Part shown: in pieces, positions 43,806 to 51,550 of the stretch
Layout: each line of letters starts with the position of its first letter
How positions within the stretch are numbered: the first letter of the stretch is position 1
Assembly: GCA_042576225.1 (NCBI GenBank)
Contig: JBHPCA010000004.1
Span: 1 to 51,550 of the forward strand
Length of the DNA: 51,550 nt
Direction: 5' to 3'
Source of the DNA: GWF2-30-66 sp042576225
GTDB lineage: Bacteria > Babelota > Babeliae > Babelales > Vermiphilaceae
The notes under the pieces: model-generated
Databases searched by the model: none
Seen by the model: only the letters and a program-made list of their open reading frames with translations
Told to the model about the DNA's origin: nothing
Program-made: the position numbers and the translations under genes

Positions 43806-44189
43806 GTGAAAAATGATAATTTAGAAAAAGAGTTGGAAAAATTTGAAAGTCATGAGGCTGCCGAGCAGACTTTATTAGCGTGGATTCAAACAGGCTTGAC
43901 CATGACCGGTTTTGGTTTTGGTATAGGAAGTCTTATTGCATTTATGAATGAGCAGCATTACGAAAAAGGTGTGGTTAAAGCCATCAGAGTTATCGGAGAA
44001 CTTTTAATTTTTGTTGGGTTTGTTTCGATAATTTTAGCTCTTATTCAACATAGAATTAAAGTAAGGCGTCTTAGAAATAAAGATTTTAAATTCAAATCTT
44101 CGTTTAGCCTTTCGCTGTTTGTTGGGATTTTGATTTCTCTTTTGGGTATAGCTGCTTTTGTAGCAATCTTGGTGCATATAATTTTTTAG
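43806..44189 (+). CDS. DUF202 family membrane protein
   Basis: 127 residues from GTG 43806 behind AAGGGAGAAG. Three membrane helices at about 31-50, 62-80 and 97-123. The DUF202 signature is TLLAWIQTGLTMTGFGFG near residue 22, matching the 'ERTLLAWIRTSLALIGFG' family start. Function unknown; YidH-type proteins are the closest named relatives. It is convergent with the Ig-like protein gene, with 4 bp between the ends. Confidence 0.85.
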   Translation: MKNDNLEKELEKFESHEAAEQTLLAWIQTGLTMTGFGFGIGSLIAFMNEQHYEKGVVKAIRVIGELLIFVGFVSIILALIQHRIKVRRLRNKDFKFKSSFSLSLFVGILISLLGIAAFVAILVHIIF

Positions 44190-44193
44190 TTTT

Positions 44194-45126
44194 TTATAAA
44201 AACTCCCTGGCGCAAAAATGTATTCTTTCTGTTCCAGCGCTGAATGTAAGAGAGCATGAGGAATTGCTTAATGCAGAAATAGTAATATTAGATGTTCCAG
44301 ATGCATATTGTCCAGTGGCAATGACTGTAGGGATAGAAGAGAATTCTTGAGAAAATGTAATTGTTGCGACATCGCCTACAACATTGTAAATAAAATCGTA
44401 ACCACTTCCAGAGCCAGATGTTGGAATATTTCCCTCAACTAATCTGAGTTGGGAATTGTTCCATATGTAAGTAGGGCATAAACTTGTAAATACTATTGTT
44501 TCAGTTGCTATGGTTATTCCTTCAGATAATAATTCTACAAAAAGAGTGTGATCGCCATTTTCTAGCGCAGGAAAATCAGTTTCCCAGTAGCCTGCGGAAT
44601 CGGTTATTGTTGTATCAGTAGCAGTTCCGTCTATTGAGATTCGAACAATGCAAGAAGGAGATAATGTAGTATAACCACTTATATTTGTATAAAAAATTTG
44701 GTTTATCTCATTTGCAACTGGGGTGCTTATCGAAATTATGGGATTGTTCAATACATTAAAATTACTTGTTGCAGAGGCAAGTATGCAAAAGTTTCCACTC
44801 AAAGTGCCGAAAATTTCTGTTTTTACTGCATAGTTACCATCTGGAAGATTAAGAGAATCAAAGCTCCAACTGCCATCTCCTTCTGTTAGAGTGCTTCCAA
44901 CGAGTGTATTATTGAGCATTAAGCGGATTATACAATTTGGGTGACTGGATGTACCGCTTATTGAGAGATTGTCTCCCGTAACTGTTGTTCCATATTCGGG
45001 AGATGTTATTGTTAAACCACCATTTTTAGTGGGAAAAAGGTTTTTTGTGTAAGTTTGATTTGCATGTGAATAATTTATTGCAAGCATTGTAAATAAAATT
45101 ATTGGGACAATTTTATTAATTTTCAT
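44194..45126 (-). CDS. Secreted Ig-like-repeat protein with fibre-like C-terminus
   Basis: About 310 residues from ATG 45126, set by AGGAAT upstream; the frame could start at 45165, but that would place 13 residues before the signal. Signal peptide about 1-22. Two Ig-like (Big-type) repeats: 'GDNLSISGTSSHPNCIIRLML' with a GSWSFDSLNLPDGNYAV end, and 'YTNISGYTTLSPSCIVRISI' with a GYWETDFPALENGDHTLFV end. The last 60 residues (SFSQEFSSIPTVIATGQY ... ERIHFCAREFL) resemble carbohydrate-binding or tail-fibre-like beta domains. Likely a surface or extracellular binding protein. It begins 25 bp after the beta-helix gene. Confidence 0.78.
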   Translation of the reverse strand: MKINKIVPIILFTMLAINYSHANQTYTKNLFPTKNGGLTITSPEYGTTVTGDNLSISGTSSHPNCIIRLMLNNTLVGSTLTEGDGSWSFDSLNLPDGNYAVKTEIFGTLSGNFCILASATSNFNVLNNPIISISTPVANEINQIFYTNISGYTTLSPSCIVRISIDGTATDTTITDSAGYWETDFPALENGDHTLFVELLSEGITIATETIVFTSLCPTYIWNNSQLRLVEGNIPTSGSGSGYDFIYNVVGDVATITFSQEFSSIPTVIATGQYASGTSNITISALSNSSCSLTFSAGTERIHFCAREFL

Positions 45127-45151
45127 GGTTATTCCTATGTTTTCAAGTTTG

Positions 45152-46648
45152 TTAGTATATATCAATAATTACAACAGGATCTTGTGTACTACTTCCAGCT
45201 GGATCTTCTAAAACTTTTATTGAAATTAAATCTGAAGGTGCAATACTTATCGAAACACTATCATTTTTTGCAAAAGTTGCAGAACCAGAAAGTTGAACTT
45301 GCAAAGCTGTGTCGACTCCATTTTTTCTGAATGTCCAAGTGTCTATATCTGTGCCGCCAGGAGCAACGCGACTACGAACTGTTAGTGCTTTTACGATTGC
45401 TTGTTGCGAAAAAGGTAAGACTATTTCATTTGTAGAAGCGGAATTTGTTCCTGGGTACATATATCTATTTCCTCCGGCCAAAGTTCCTGGGTCACAAAAA
45501 GCCATAGTGGAGGGATATGGGATAACAGTAAATCCAAATCCATTAGCATTAAAATTTAGTAATTTTGTGCTGTCTATAGCCAGAATTCCCAATGTTTGTG
45601 ATATATCGGCACTTGATCCTGAAGAGGTACAAAAATTAAGCTCTAATAGTGCATTTACATCAGAGGTTTCTGCGCCGATAAAGCTTCCGCCCCCACCTAT
45701 ACCGATAGTAATAATTTCTGTATCTCTGACGATTAAACTATTTGCGGTGTTTACTAAAATACCTCTTGCTAAACCGGTGCCTATAGACCTGACATCTATT
45801 GATGTGTTAGCGATACACACCTGTGTATTATCAGGAATGCCGGTGCCAATTGAATTTATTCCATAAACATTAGAACCCCCTGCAAGTGAAGCGCTGGAAT
45901 TGTCAACTAAGATACATACATTTCTTATTTGAGCAGTTTTTGATGTGGTGCCAGGAAGAACAATTCCTCGTAATTGATGATGCTCAGCTGAGTCTAAATT
46001 CAAGCTTACCGATTCTAGGCTAGAATTTTCTCCAATAGTTACTAAGTCTGTATCAGCTGTAACATTTGTTTGTTGTATGGTAACCACTGTTTTATCTACT
46101 CCGACAACTGCGATATTAGCTGGTATGGTGAAAGTTTCATTATATGTTCCTGGGAAAATCCATACCATATCACCGGCTTGTGCAACGGCTAAGGCTGCAT
46201 TAATTGTTAAAAATGGAGGACCGTTTCTTTCTCCAGTAGCATCATCTCCAAGTACTTTATCAACACGGACTACATTGCCAAATAATTTTCCTAATATTTT
46301 TCCTGTAACGGTTATGTTTCCATCAATTGTTACGTTTCCATGAAAAGTCGAATCACCGTCAACAGTTAAGTCTTCATGTAAAAATGTATCGCCGTTTACA
46401 GTCAAATTGCCATCCAGTGTCAAGTTGCCTTTTAGCTTAGTATTGCCGTTAAAAACTGTATTGCCATTAACTGTCAAATTTCCGTTTATTGTTGCGCACA
46501 TTTTTACTAGAAGTTTGCATGCGCATAATAACTTTTCAACAGACACATTTTTATCAAATCTTTTACAACTACCACTCATCAGTAGCTGCGTTGTACAGAG
46601 TGTTAGAATTAAAAAAAACGTAGCTAAATAGATACGTGAAAGCTTCAT
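45152..46648 (-). CDS. Secreted hexapeptide-repeat and right-handed beta-helix protein
   Basis: 498 residues, signal peptide about 1-26. Residues 57-116 are ten consecutive six-residue units of the form [ND]-x-T-[VLF]-x-G (such as NLTVNG, NTVFNG, DLTVDG), encoded by 18-bp units. This is a left-handed helix or bactofilin-like pattern. Residues about 125-370 look like a pectin-lyase-type beta-helix: AAGDMVWIFPGTYNETFTIP, then repeated 'IRNVCILVDNSS'-type strands. The C-terminal 120 residues are a separate beta-rich domain. No catalytic residues identified. Promoter at 46733-46762. Likely a surface fibre or adhesin made with the Ig-like protein. Confidence 0.8.
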   Translation of the reverse strand: MKLSRIYLATFFLILTLCTTQLLMSGSCKRFDKNVSVEKLLCACKLLVKMCATINGNLTVNGNTVFNGNTKLKGNLTLDGNLTVNGDTFLHEDLTVDGDSTFHGNVTIDGNITVTGKILGKLFGNVVRVDKVLGDDATGERNGPPFLTINAALAVAQAGDMVWIFPGTYNETFTIPANIAVVGVDKTVVTIQQTNVTADTDLVTIGENSSLESVSLNLDSAEHHQLRGIVLPGTTSKTAQIRNVCILVDNSSASLAGGSNVYGINSIGTGIPDNTQVCIANTSIDVRSIGTGLARGILVNTANSLIVRDTEIITIGIGGGGSFIGAETSDVNALLELNFCTSSGSSADISQTLGILAIDSTKLLNFNANGFGFTVIPYPSTMAFCDPGTLAGGNRYMYPGTNSASTNEIVLPFSQQAIVKALTVRSRVAPGGTDIDTWTFRKNGVDTALQVQLSGSATFAKNDSVSISIAPSDLISIKVLEDPAGSSTQDPVVIIDIY

Positions 46649-46732
46649 TATTTTTCTCCTTATTTAATTTTCAAAAAAAAGTGTGAAATACTTCCTAATT
46701 TTTTGATAATGCAGTAGTTGGTTTATATTTGT

Positions 46733-46762
46733 ATTTTAAAAAGAGTTTATTATTTTTGTCAA
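46733..46762 (-). promoter_or_regulatory. Promoter of the beta-helix/Ig-like unit
   Basis: Minus strand: TTGACA (46757-46762), 18-nt spacer, TAAAAT (46733-46738). Confidence 0.65.
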
Positions 46763-46905
46763 TATGATTGCGATATCTTTTATCTTTTTTAAACTGTAAT
46801 TATCAAAATATACAGTTAGTTTTTTAAATTGACCCCTATAGCTTATCTTTAATCGCAGGTTAAAATTTATTTGAAAAATCTAATATTATATTTTTGTTCA
46901 GTACA

Positions 46906-47958
46906 TTATTTATTTTTTTTAACTATTGAATACCAGTGGGCTACAAGCTTTTGTAGCACAGGCATCCAGTCACCGTAATTTTCTTGGATCAAAAGTGTAA
47001 CATTTTTTGCCCACGTTATAGTATTATTATTTTTTAAAAACGGTGGCTTCCATCGGCAGCTATGTTTTTTTGCCAGAAGAAATATAACATTTTTTCTTGT
47101 GTTATCTATTTCTGGAATAAACATCCCAACATGACCAGCAGCAGTCTCGACTGAAACTATATACCCCCCTGCTTGAATAACGGCCTTCATCAAAATGGCG
47201 TCGTTTATAAACGCCCCATTCTTTTTTGAATAACCTGGGTATAGCTTAATGGGTTTTTCTGTACCATAGATATCAGGTTCTTTCTGGTCTTCAAATTGAA
47301 TATTGAATATTTTTACGGTTTCTAGATTTTGATTATGAGTTTGTAAGAAATTAGATAATTCTTCTCTTGTTATAGACCTTCTATCAAGATAATTGAAAGC
47401 TGGATTATTTTCGAGTTCTTTGGGAAGCTTGCTTGATTGGCGAGTGAAAAGTATAGGAATAATATTCATTTTTTTAATGTGGGCTAAAACTTTTCTTGCC
47501 TCTTGGTTTGCCCAGACACAATTTTTGCTCAGATATCTTCTTTTACACTCAAACGTATGGATATTTGGTATAGCTTTTAACAAATCTTTGCATTCTATTT
47601 TGATAAAATCTTGTTTTTTATCTTTTTCTTCAAAAACAGATAGATCTGAACATGTTTTAAAAAATTTAATGAGTGGTTTTGGTGGGCAAAGCATAACTTC
47701 TGCCCTAGCGTATCGCTCTAGATAATCATATAAAACAATACAGTACATAAATGCGTCGCCAAAGCCAAAAGAAGGCACATCTTCATTTGGTGCTTTTTCG
47801 CAGGTAATTATAATTTTTTTTTGTTCTAAGCAGTTACGTCTCCCTGTTTTTAGCAGATTGAGTGTAGTTTCTTTTTCAAGGTTCTCTTCTTGGGTTATTG
47901 CAAAATTGCTTGTGCATAGTATTGTAAGTAGTAAAATTTGCCTGAAAATATTGCTCAT
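46906..47958 (-). CDS. Secreted glycosyltransferase-like protein (heptosyltransferase/OGT-type fold)
   Basis: 350 residues with a signal peptide (about 1-21). The C-terminal third follows the GT9/GT41-like donor-site pattern: VIQAGGYIVSVETAAGHVG, with the E-T-A-x-x-H motif, then IFLLAKKHSCRWK, and finally VTLLIQENYGDWMPVLQKL, matching the 'R-x-x-x-x-GDW' end of TPR-linked glycosyltransferases. The N-terminal part has strands and Cys-rich turns, with SFGFGDAFMYCIVLYDYL possibly at the acceptor site. Export of such an enzyme is unusual for a bacterium. Donor and acceptor cannot be read from the sequence. Promoter at 48013-48040. Confidence 0.65.
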   Translation of the reverse strand: MSNIFRQILLLTILCTSNFAITQEENLEKETTLNLLKTGRRNCLEQKKIIITCEKAPNEDVPSFGFGDAFMYCIVLYDYLERYARAEVMLCPPKPLIKFFKTCSDLSVFEEKDKKQDFIKIECKDLLKAIPNIHTFECKRRYLSKNCVWANQEARKVLAHIKKMNIIPILFTRQSSKLPKELENNPAFNYLDRRSITREELSNFLQTHNQNLETVKIFNIQFEDQKEPDIYGTEKPIKLYPGYSKKNGAFINDAILMKAVIQAGGYIVSVETAAGHVGMFIPEIDNTRKNVIFLLAKKHSCRWKPPFLKNNNTITWAKNVTLLIQENYGDWMPVLQKLVAHWYSIVKKNK

Positions 47959-48012
47959 CGCTCCCCTTCTTGTTTATTTATGTGTATAATGTGAAAATTA
48001 ATTCTGGGAATA

Positions 48013-48040
48013 AATATAGATGCCTAAGTTAATTTGTCAA
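48013..48040 (-). promoter_or_regulatory. Promoter of the glycosyltransferase-like gene
   Basis: Minus strand: TTGACA (48035-48040), 16-nt spacer, TATATT (48013-48018). Confidence 0.6.
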
Positions 48041-48093
48041 AAGTTATATGTGCATGCCATTTATGTGTTTGTATGATTTGCGAAAGGAAATTT

Positions 48094-48192
48094 ATGCTGC
48101 TCAAAGAAATTATTGGCAAAAAAGTTGCACTCAAAAATTTCAAGGGTTACAACTTAAGCAATTTTTTGAAAAAATGGGTTATTTTGTCTTGA
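48094..48192 (+). pseudogene. Fragment of a GNAT acetyltransferase gene (N-terminal remnant)
   Basis: A 32-codon frame, ATG 48094 to TGA 48190-48192, preceded by AAAGGAAATTT. Its first 14 or so codons (MLLKEIIGKKVALKN) match the start of the intact GNAT gene at 50952 (MPLKEIVGQKVTLKP), at protein and DNA level including the GGAAAT leader. After that it degenerates and stops. The rest of this 400-bp gap (47959-48364) holds the promoter at 48013-48040 and AT-rich sequence only. Confidence 0.65.
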
Positions 48193-48364
48193 GTTTACAA
48201 CTTAGTATAAAAAATAATATTTTTTAAAATCCAGAAGATTTGCCCCTAAAGGCTTTTAAATGTATAAAACGCATAAATTATTGAAAAAAAAGAAAAAAGG
48301 ATTATAAAATAATAGTGAAAAAATTGAAAAAGTGATTTTGTCAGGATGTGAAAAAGGAGTACAA

Positions 48365-50755
48365 ATGAATGCTTTAAAGTATATCTTAATGATCAGTTTT
48401 ATCTTGTCGCCATTAAATATATCGCCAAAGGTGTACTATAAAGATGGCAAAAAGGTAGCCGAGGCGAATGTTCTTGATGTTGGCATTTTCCTAGATGATT
48501 TTATTTTTGTTCAAGGCGAAGGGTATACCTCTCAAGCAAAAAAAAATGAAACCGATCCTATATTTCAAGGGCTTATTGAAACCATAGAAGACGAAGAAGC
48601 GATCATTGCATGCTCAAATCTTGTACGGTGTTTGATATCTTTTGAAAAAGAAAAATTTGCTATGAAAAAATGGTTGCTGTTTGGTACTCAGGTAGAGAAA
48701 GTTCTATCTGAACTAAACAATAAAAATAAATGGCTTATCTATAAAACATTAGATGGTGAATATGTTGTTTTGATACCTATAAAAAAATATGGAAAGGTGA
48801 AAAGGTTAGCGGAAATCGGGATAAATGATTCAAAAGTAACTTCAATAAAAGCGATTGATAAGGAGTTTTATGAAGATACAGAAAAGCAGCAAATTAAAAA
48901 CATCGTTATTGAGAAAGATATAGAAAAAATGAGAAGTGAGAGTTTACTCAACATTTTTTCGAACAATCCAAAAATAGTAAAACGGGTTTATCTGTCCGGC
49001 CATGGTTTTTTTTCAAAAGAGATACAAGCTACTTTACCCGAAATAAAAATGTTACAGCCAAAAGAGGAAAGCTTTGCTTCGATAGCGACTATGAGCCCTC
49101 ACCAGTATATTAAATTCTTAGAGCGATTAAAAAATATTGGATGCTCATTTTTGTTTGTTAATAGTTGTTTTTCCGGGGGTTGGAATGCCCTTGCTTCACA
49201 AACTGCAGGTTTTTATGAGCAAAAAAACATTTTCAAAAAATTTGAGCATATCTCAAAGACAATCCCGTTTATAATTGTAGTCTCATCTTTGCCAGATGAA
49301 GTAGGAGCTAGTGCAGTAACTGAACACAAAATAAAAATAAGTGACTTTTTCCGGAAGCTTAATATGCTTTTTGAAAAAGAAGTAAAAGCATTTAAAAAAG
49401 AGATTGCAGGATTAAAAGGTAATCTTAAAAAACAAAGATTATGTCGCAAAAAAAGCTTTAAAGATATTGTTGGAAGCTTTAAAAAAGGCATAAAAGCTTT
49501 GTATGAAAATAATGAAATAAAAATAATAGAGGCATCTACACCAAAAGAATGGAAAGAGCTTCACAAAGCGGTTCTGGAAGTTTGTAATAAAAAAATAAAG
49601 GATATAAATGAGATCGATGTTCTTACAGGAAAACTATTAACACCAATATATGGAAGACCGTTAACTATTATTGATAAAAAACCGTGGTTGCTCAAAGCAA
49701 TACATCCAATATTGATCAACTTAACGAAAGAAAAACGCATAGAAAATCTATCCTCTATCCGATTTCCAGGTAAACCATTCTTTAGGGTAGAAAATGCTTT
49801 TGAGGAACTTAAAAAGAAATATGTATCTGAGGAAATAGAAAAATTAGGAAAATTATTTTCATTATCATCTATAAAAAAAGAAAAACTTGTAAAAAAAGAA
49901 AAAGAGCTTGAAGTAAAAATTCGAAAGACACAAAAAAAAGAAGATAAAAAAGCTTTAAAAGAAGAACTAGAAAAAACAATGTCTCAAATTTCTAACATTA
50001 ATAGTATTTTGAATTATAAAGTAAGAGAAGCGAAAGAAAAAATAAGCAAAAAAGCTGGGACATTAGTTATTAGCTACCCATTTCTTATAGATCATCAACT
50101 TAAGCATAAAGACGAACCTATTACTATAACAATGTCTAAAGAATTGATTCTTCTTTACCCCAGTATAATAAACCTTTCAATAAAGATGCTTAATCCAAAA
50201 GCTAAAATCATATCAATGATTCCTGGTAGAGCACAACATTTTATCAAAAGTATCGATTTAGATTTTGAAATTGAACATGAGGGGAAAACATCTATAACGG
50301 ATCTTTTGGATAAATTTTATGAAAAGCATTTTTATAGCCGTAGCTATGCTCTGATTCCAAAATTATTTTTTATAGGAAAAATTAGCTTTGTTCATAAGCA
50401 AACCAAAAAGAAATATGATTTAGAAAATGTAGTATTTATCTTAGGGAAGGGAGTAAAAAATTACATCTATAAATCTAAAGGGCAATATTATTTACGCAAA
50501 GCATTTCACGAAAAAGTTAAAACTAAATATTTTGGTGTTTCTGAGCAAACTATATATAAGTCGCTGAAAATGTATGAGAAAGAAGCAAAGAAAATAATAC
50601 ATCAATGGGTATTGAAAACCACACCAGCGAAAGAAGCAATCCATGAAGCAACAGCGGGTATTGAAAACATCTATAAAATCAGGAGAAGAATAAATCAGGT
50701 TATTCCAGGGACTTTTAGCGAGAAAGAGTTAGTAAGCATAGAAAAGAAAAAATGA
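48365..50755 (+). CDS. Secreted caspase-fold (clan CD-like) peptidase-like protein
   Basis: 796 residues from ATG 48365, set by AAAGGAG; the frame is open to a GTG at 48332. Signal peptide about 1-21. A caspase-type dyad is visible: KRVYLSGHGFFSK with His213 and FLFVNSCFSGGW with Cys268, each preceded by a hydrophobic strand. The spacing of 55 residues fits caspases, metacaspases and related clan CD peptidases. Between them is a helix-strand segment as in that fold. The next 130 residues are Lys-rich helices; about 470-560 form a coiled coil with KKEDKKALKEELEKT. A third region (about 560-740) is beta/alpha and unknown. Substrate unknown; a host-directed role is inference. Confidence 0.78.
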   Translation: MNALKYILMISFILSPLNISPKVYYKDGKKVAEANVLDVGIFLDDFIFVQGEGYTSQAKKNETDPIFQGLIETIEDEEAIIACSNLVRCLISFEKEKFAMKKWLLFGTQVEKVLSELNNKNKWLIYKTLDGEYVVLIPIKKYGKVKRLAEIGINDSKVTSIKAIDKEFYEDTEKQQIKNIVIEKDIEKMRSESLLNIFSNNPKIVKRVYLSGHGFFSKEIQATLPEIKMLQPKEESFASIATMSPHQYIKFLERLKNIGCSFLFVNSCFSGGWNALASQTAGFYEQKNIFKKFEHISKTIPFIIVVSSLPDEVGASAVTEHKIKISDFFRKLNMLFEKEVKAFKKEIAGLKGNLKKQRLCRKKSFKDIVGSFKKGIKALYENNEIKIIEASTPKEWKELHKAVLEVCNKKIKDINEIDVLTGKLLTPIYGRPLTIIDKKPWLLKAIHPILINLTKEKRIENLSSIRFPGKPFFRVENAFEELKKKYVSEEIEKLGKLFSLSSIKKEKLVKKEKELEVKIRKTQKKEDKKALKEELEKTMSQISNINSILNYKVREAKEKISKKAGTLVISYPFLIDHQLKHKDEPITITMSKELILLYPSIINLSIKMLNPKAKIISMIPGRAQHFIKSIDLDFEIEHEGKTSITDLLDKFYEKHFYSRSYALIPKLFFIGKISFVHKQTKKKYDLENVVFILGKGVKNYIYKSKGQYYLRKAFHEKVKTKYFGVSEQTIYKSLKMYEKEAKKIIHQWVLKTTPAKEAIHEATAGIENIYKIRRRINQVIPGTFSEKELVSIEKKK

Positions 50756-50834
50756 AAGGATTTCTGAGATAAAAAAGCAAAGCCGCATCATTATCGGATT
50801 TGTAAATAAAACTGTGTAAACCGGGGTTAAAGTT

Positions 50835-50878
50835 AAGGCAATCAAGAGGTGGTGAAGCATTTCTTGATTGCTTTGTTT
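50835..50878 (+). terminator. Terminator after the caspase-fold gene
   Basis: 10-bp stem GCAATCAAGA (50838-50847) with TCTTGATTGC (50862-50871), extended by AAG/TTT pairs, then TTTGTTTAT. Confidence 0.75.
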
Positions 50879-50951
50879 ATTAACCGTTTACATAGAAAAG
50901 TTGTAGATAATGCAAAGTAAAGAAAAATTTGACTTAGATAAGGAAATATAA

Positions 50952-51464
50952 ATGCCTCTTAAAGAAATCGTTGGCCAAAAAGTTACACTAAAACCCCTTT
51001 GCAAAGAATATTTTGCAGACTATCACCATATGTTCTCCCCAACAGTAAGAAAGATTCTTGGCTTGCCTGAAATGGCAACGTTGCAAGATACGCAAAACTT
51101 TCTTAAAGCAAAAGTTACAGAAATAAAACGGGGCAAGACGTTTTTCTATTGTATTTTTGATAATGCGGACAAAACATTAATTGGCGCAATAGAGATTAGA
51201 GAGCCTGGGTATCATGAGGGCCAATTGGGTGCTTGGATTAATGAAAACTATTGGGGGCAGGGATGCTACCAAGAAGCGCTGGGCTTAATCTTAAAAAGCT
51301 ACTTTGAAGCAACAGATGAAGCATCTGTTAATGCACATGTGAAAGTTGAGAATGCCAGAAGTTTAAAAGCTCATCAAAAGTATGGATTTGAAGTTATAAG
51401 AGAGTTTGATAAAAACAGGCAAAAGCACTATGAGATGGTGATTTATAGGGGAAAAGTTGTATAG
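50952..51464 (+). CDS. GNAT family N-acetyltransferase (RimJ/RimL-like)
   Basis: 170 residues. Typical RimJ/RimL start (PLKEIVGQKVTLKPLCKEYFAD), then a LIGAIEIRE strand, the acetyl-CoA site region with GAWINENYWGQGCYQEALGL at about 97-116 (the Q-G-x-x-x-E form of the GNAT P-loop), and ENARSLKAHQKYGFEVI near the C-terminus. Substrate unknown; RimJ/RimL relatives acetylate protein N-termini or small molecules. ATG after AAGGAAATATAA. The start is duplicated as a broken copy at 48094-48192. Confidence 0.93.
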   Translation: MPLKEIVGQKVTLKPLCKEYFADYHHMFSPTVRKILGLPEMATLQDTQNFLKAKVTEIKRGKTFFYCIFDNADKTLIGAIEIREPGYHEGQLGAWINENYWGQGCYQEALGLILKSYFEATDEASVNAHVKVENARSLKAHQKYGFEVIREFDKNRQKHYEMVIYRGKVV

Positions 51465-51550
51465 TGATTGGCAAAATTATTTTAAAAAAATTAGTTTGTA
51501 GATAGTTTGTTTTTTCAAGTGCTTTTTTTACGTTGTATCTTTACCAATAC

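Overview
The window looks like part of a small, AT-rich genome of an intracellular or host-associated bacterium. My best guess is candidate phylum Dependentiae (TM6). This is an inference: no 16S gene is present. It rests on very low GC, a Gram-negative envelope set (BamD, TamB, signal-peptide proteins, a Cys-rich outer-membrane-like protein), and many signal-bearing Lys-rich proteins with eukaryote-like modules (ankyrin, J-domain, C2H2-like fingers, F-box/LRR-like, caspase-fold) scattered between housekeeping genes.

Layout. 1-4.6 kb: end of an unknown gene, a secreted protein, then ftsQ-like/ftsA/ftsZ. 4.7-7.8 kb (minus): two paralogous propeller-like secreted proteins and a small secreted protein. 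8.1-11.5 kb: pgeF and secA. 11.5-12.4 kb: a gene-free stretch with a 259-bp inverted-repeat (MITE-like) element and two diverged tandem copies of a roughly 130-nt element whose stems carry compensatory changes, probably structured RNAs. 12.4-17.3 kb (minus): galE, two Lys-rich secreted proteins and a Cys-rich OMP. 17.5-27.4 kb: hisS, a secreted C2H2/NLS-like protein, the bamD-yraN-cdsA operon (minus), the pilB/gspE-pseudopilin-tamB operon (plus), and a small secreted protein. 27.8-33 kb: secreted J-domain protein, ankyrin protein, two unknown secreted proteins and a PLD-like nuclease. 33-37 kb: rluD, mgtE, tRNA-Lys, tRNA-Glu and a DUF5674 two-gene unit. 37-39 kb: divergent TagD-like cytidylyltransferase and LicD-like transferase, then DUF1622. 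39-42 kb (minus): GDPD-CBS-cystathionine lyase operon. 42-51.5 kb: F-box/LRR-like protein, YjzC-like and DUF202 proteins, beta-helix and Ig-like surface proteins, a secreted glycosyltransferase-like protein, a GNAT gene fragment, a secreted caspase-fold protein and an intact GNAT acetyltransferase.

How it fits together. The core genes cover division, protein export, outer-membrane assembly, tRNA charging, Mg uptake and cysteine formation from homocysteine. The accessory genes mostly encode exported proteins likely aimed at the host cell or the cell surface. Several of their promoters share an 18-nt spacer and similar flanking sequence, which suggests common expression. Family calls come from motif recognition by eye; no database search was possible.
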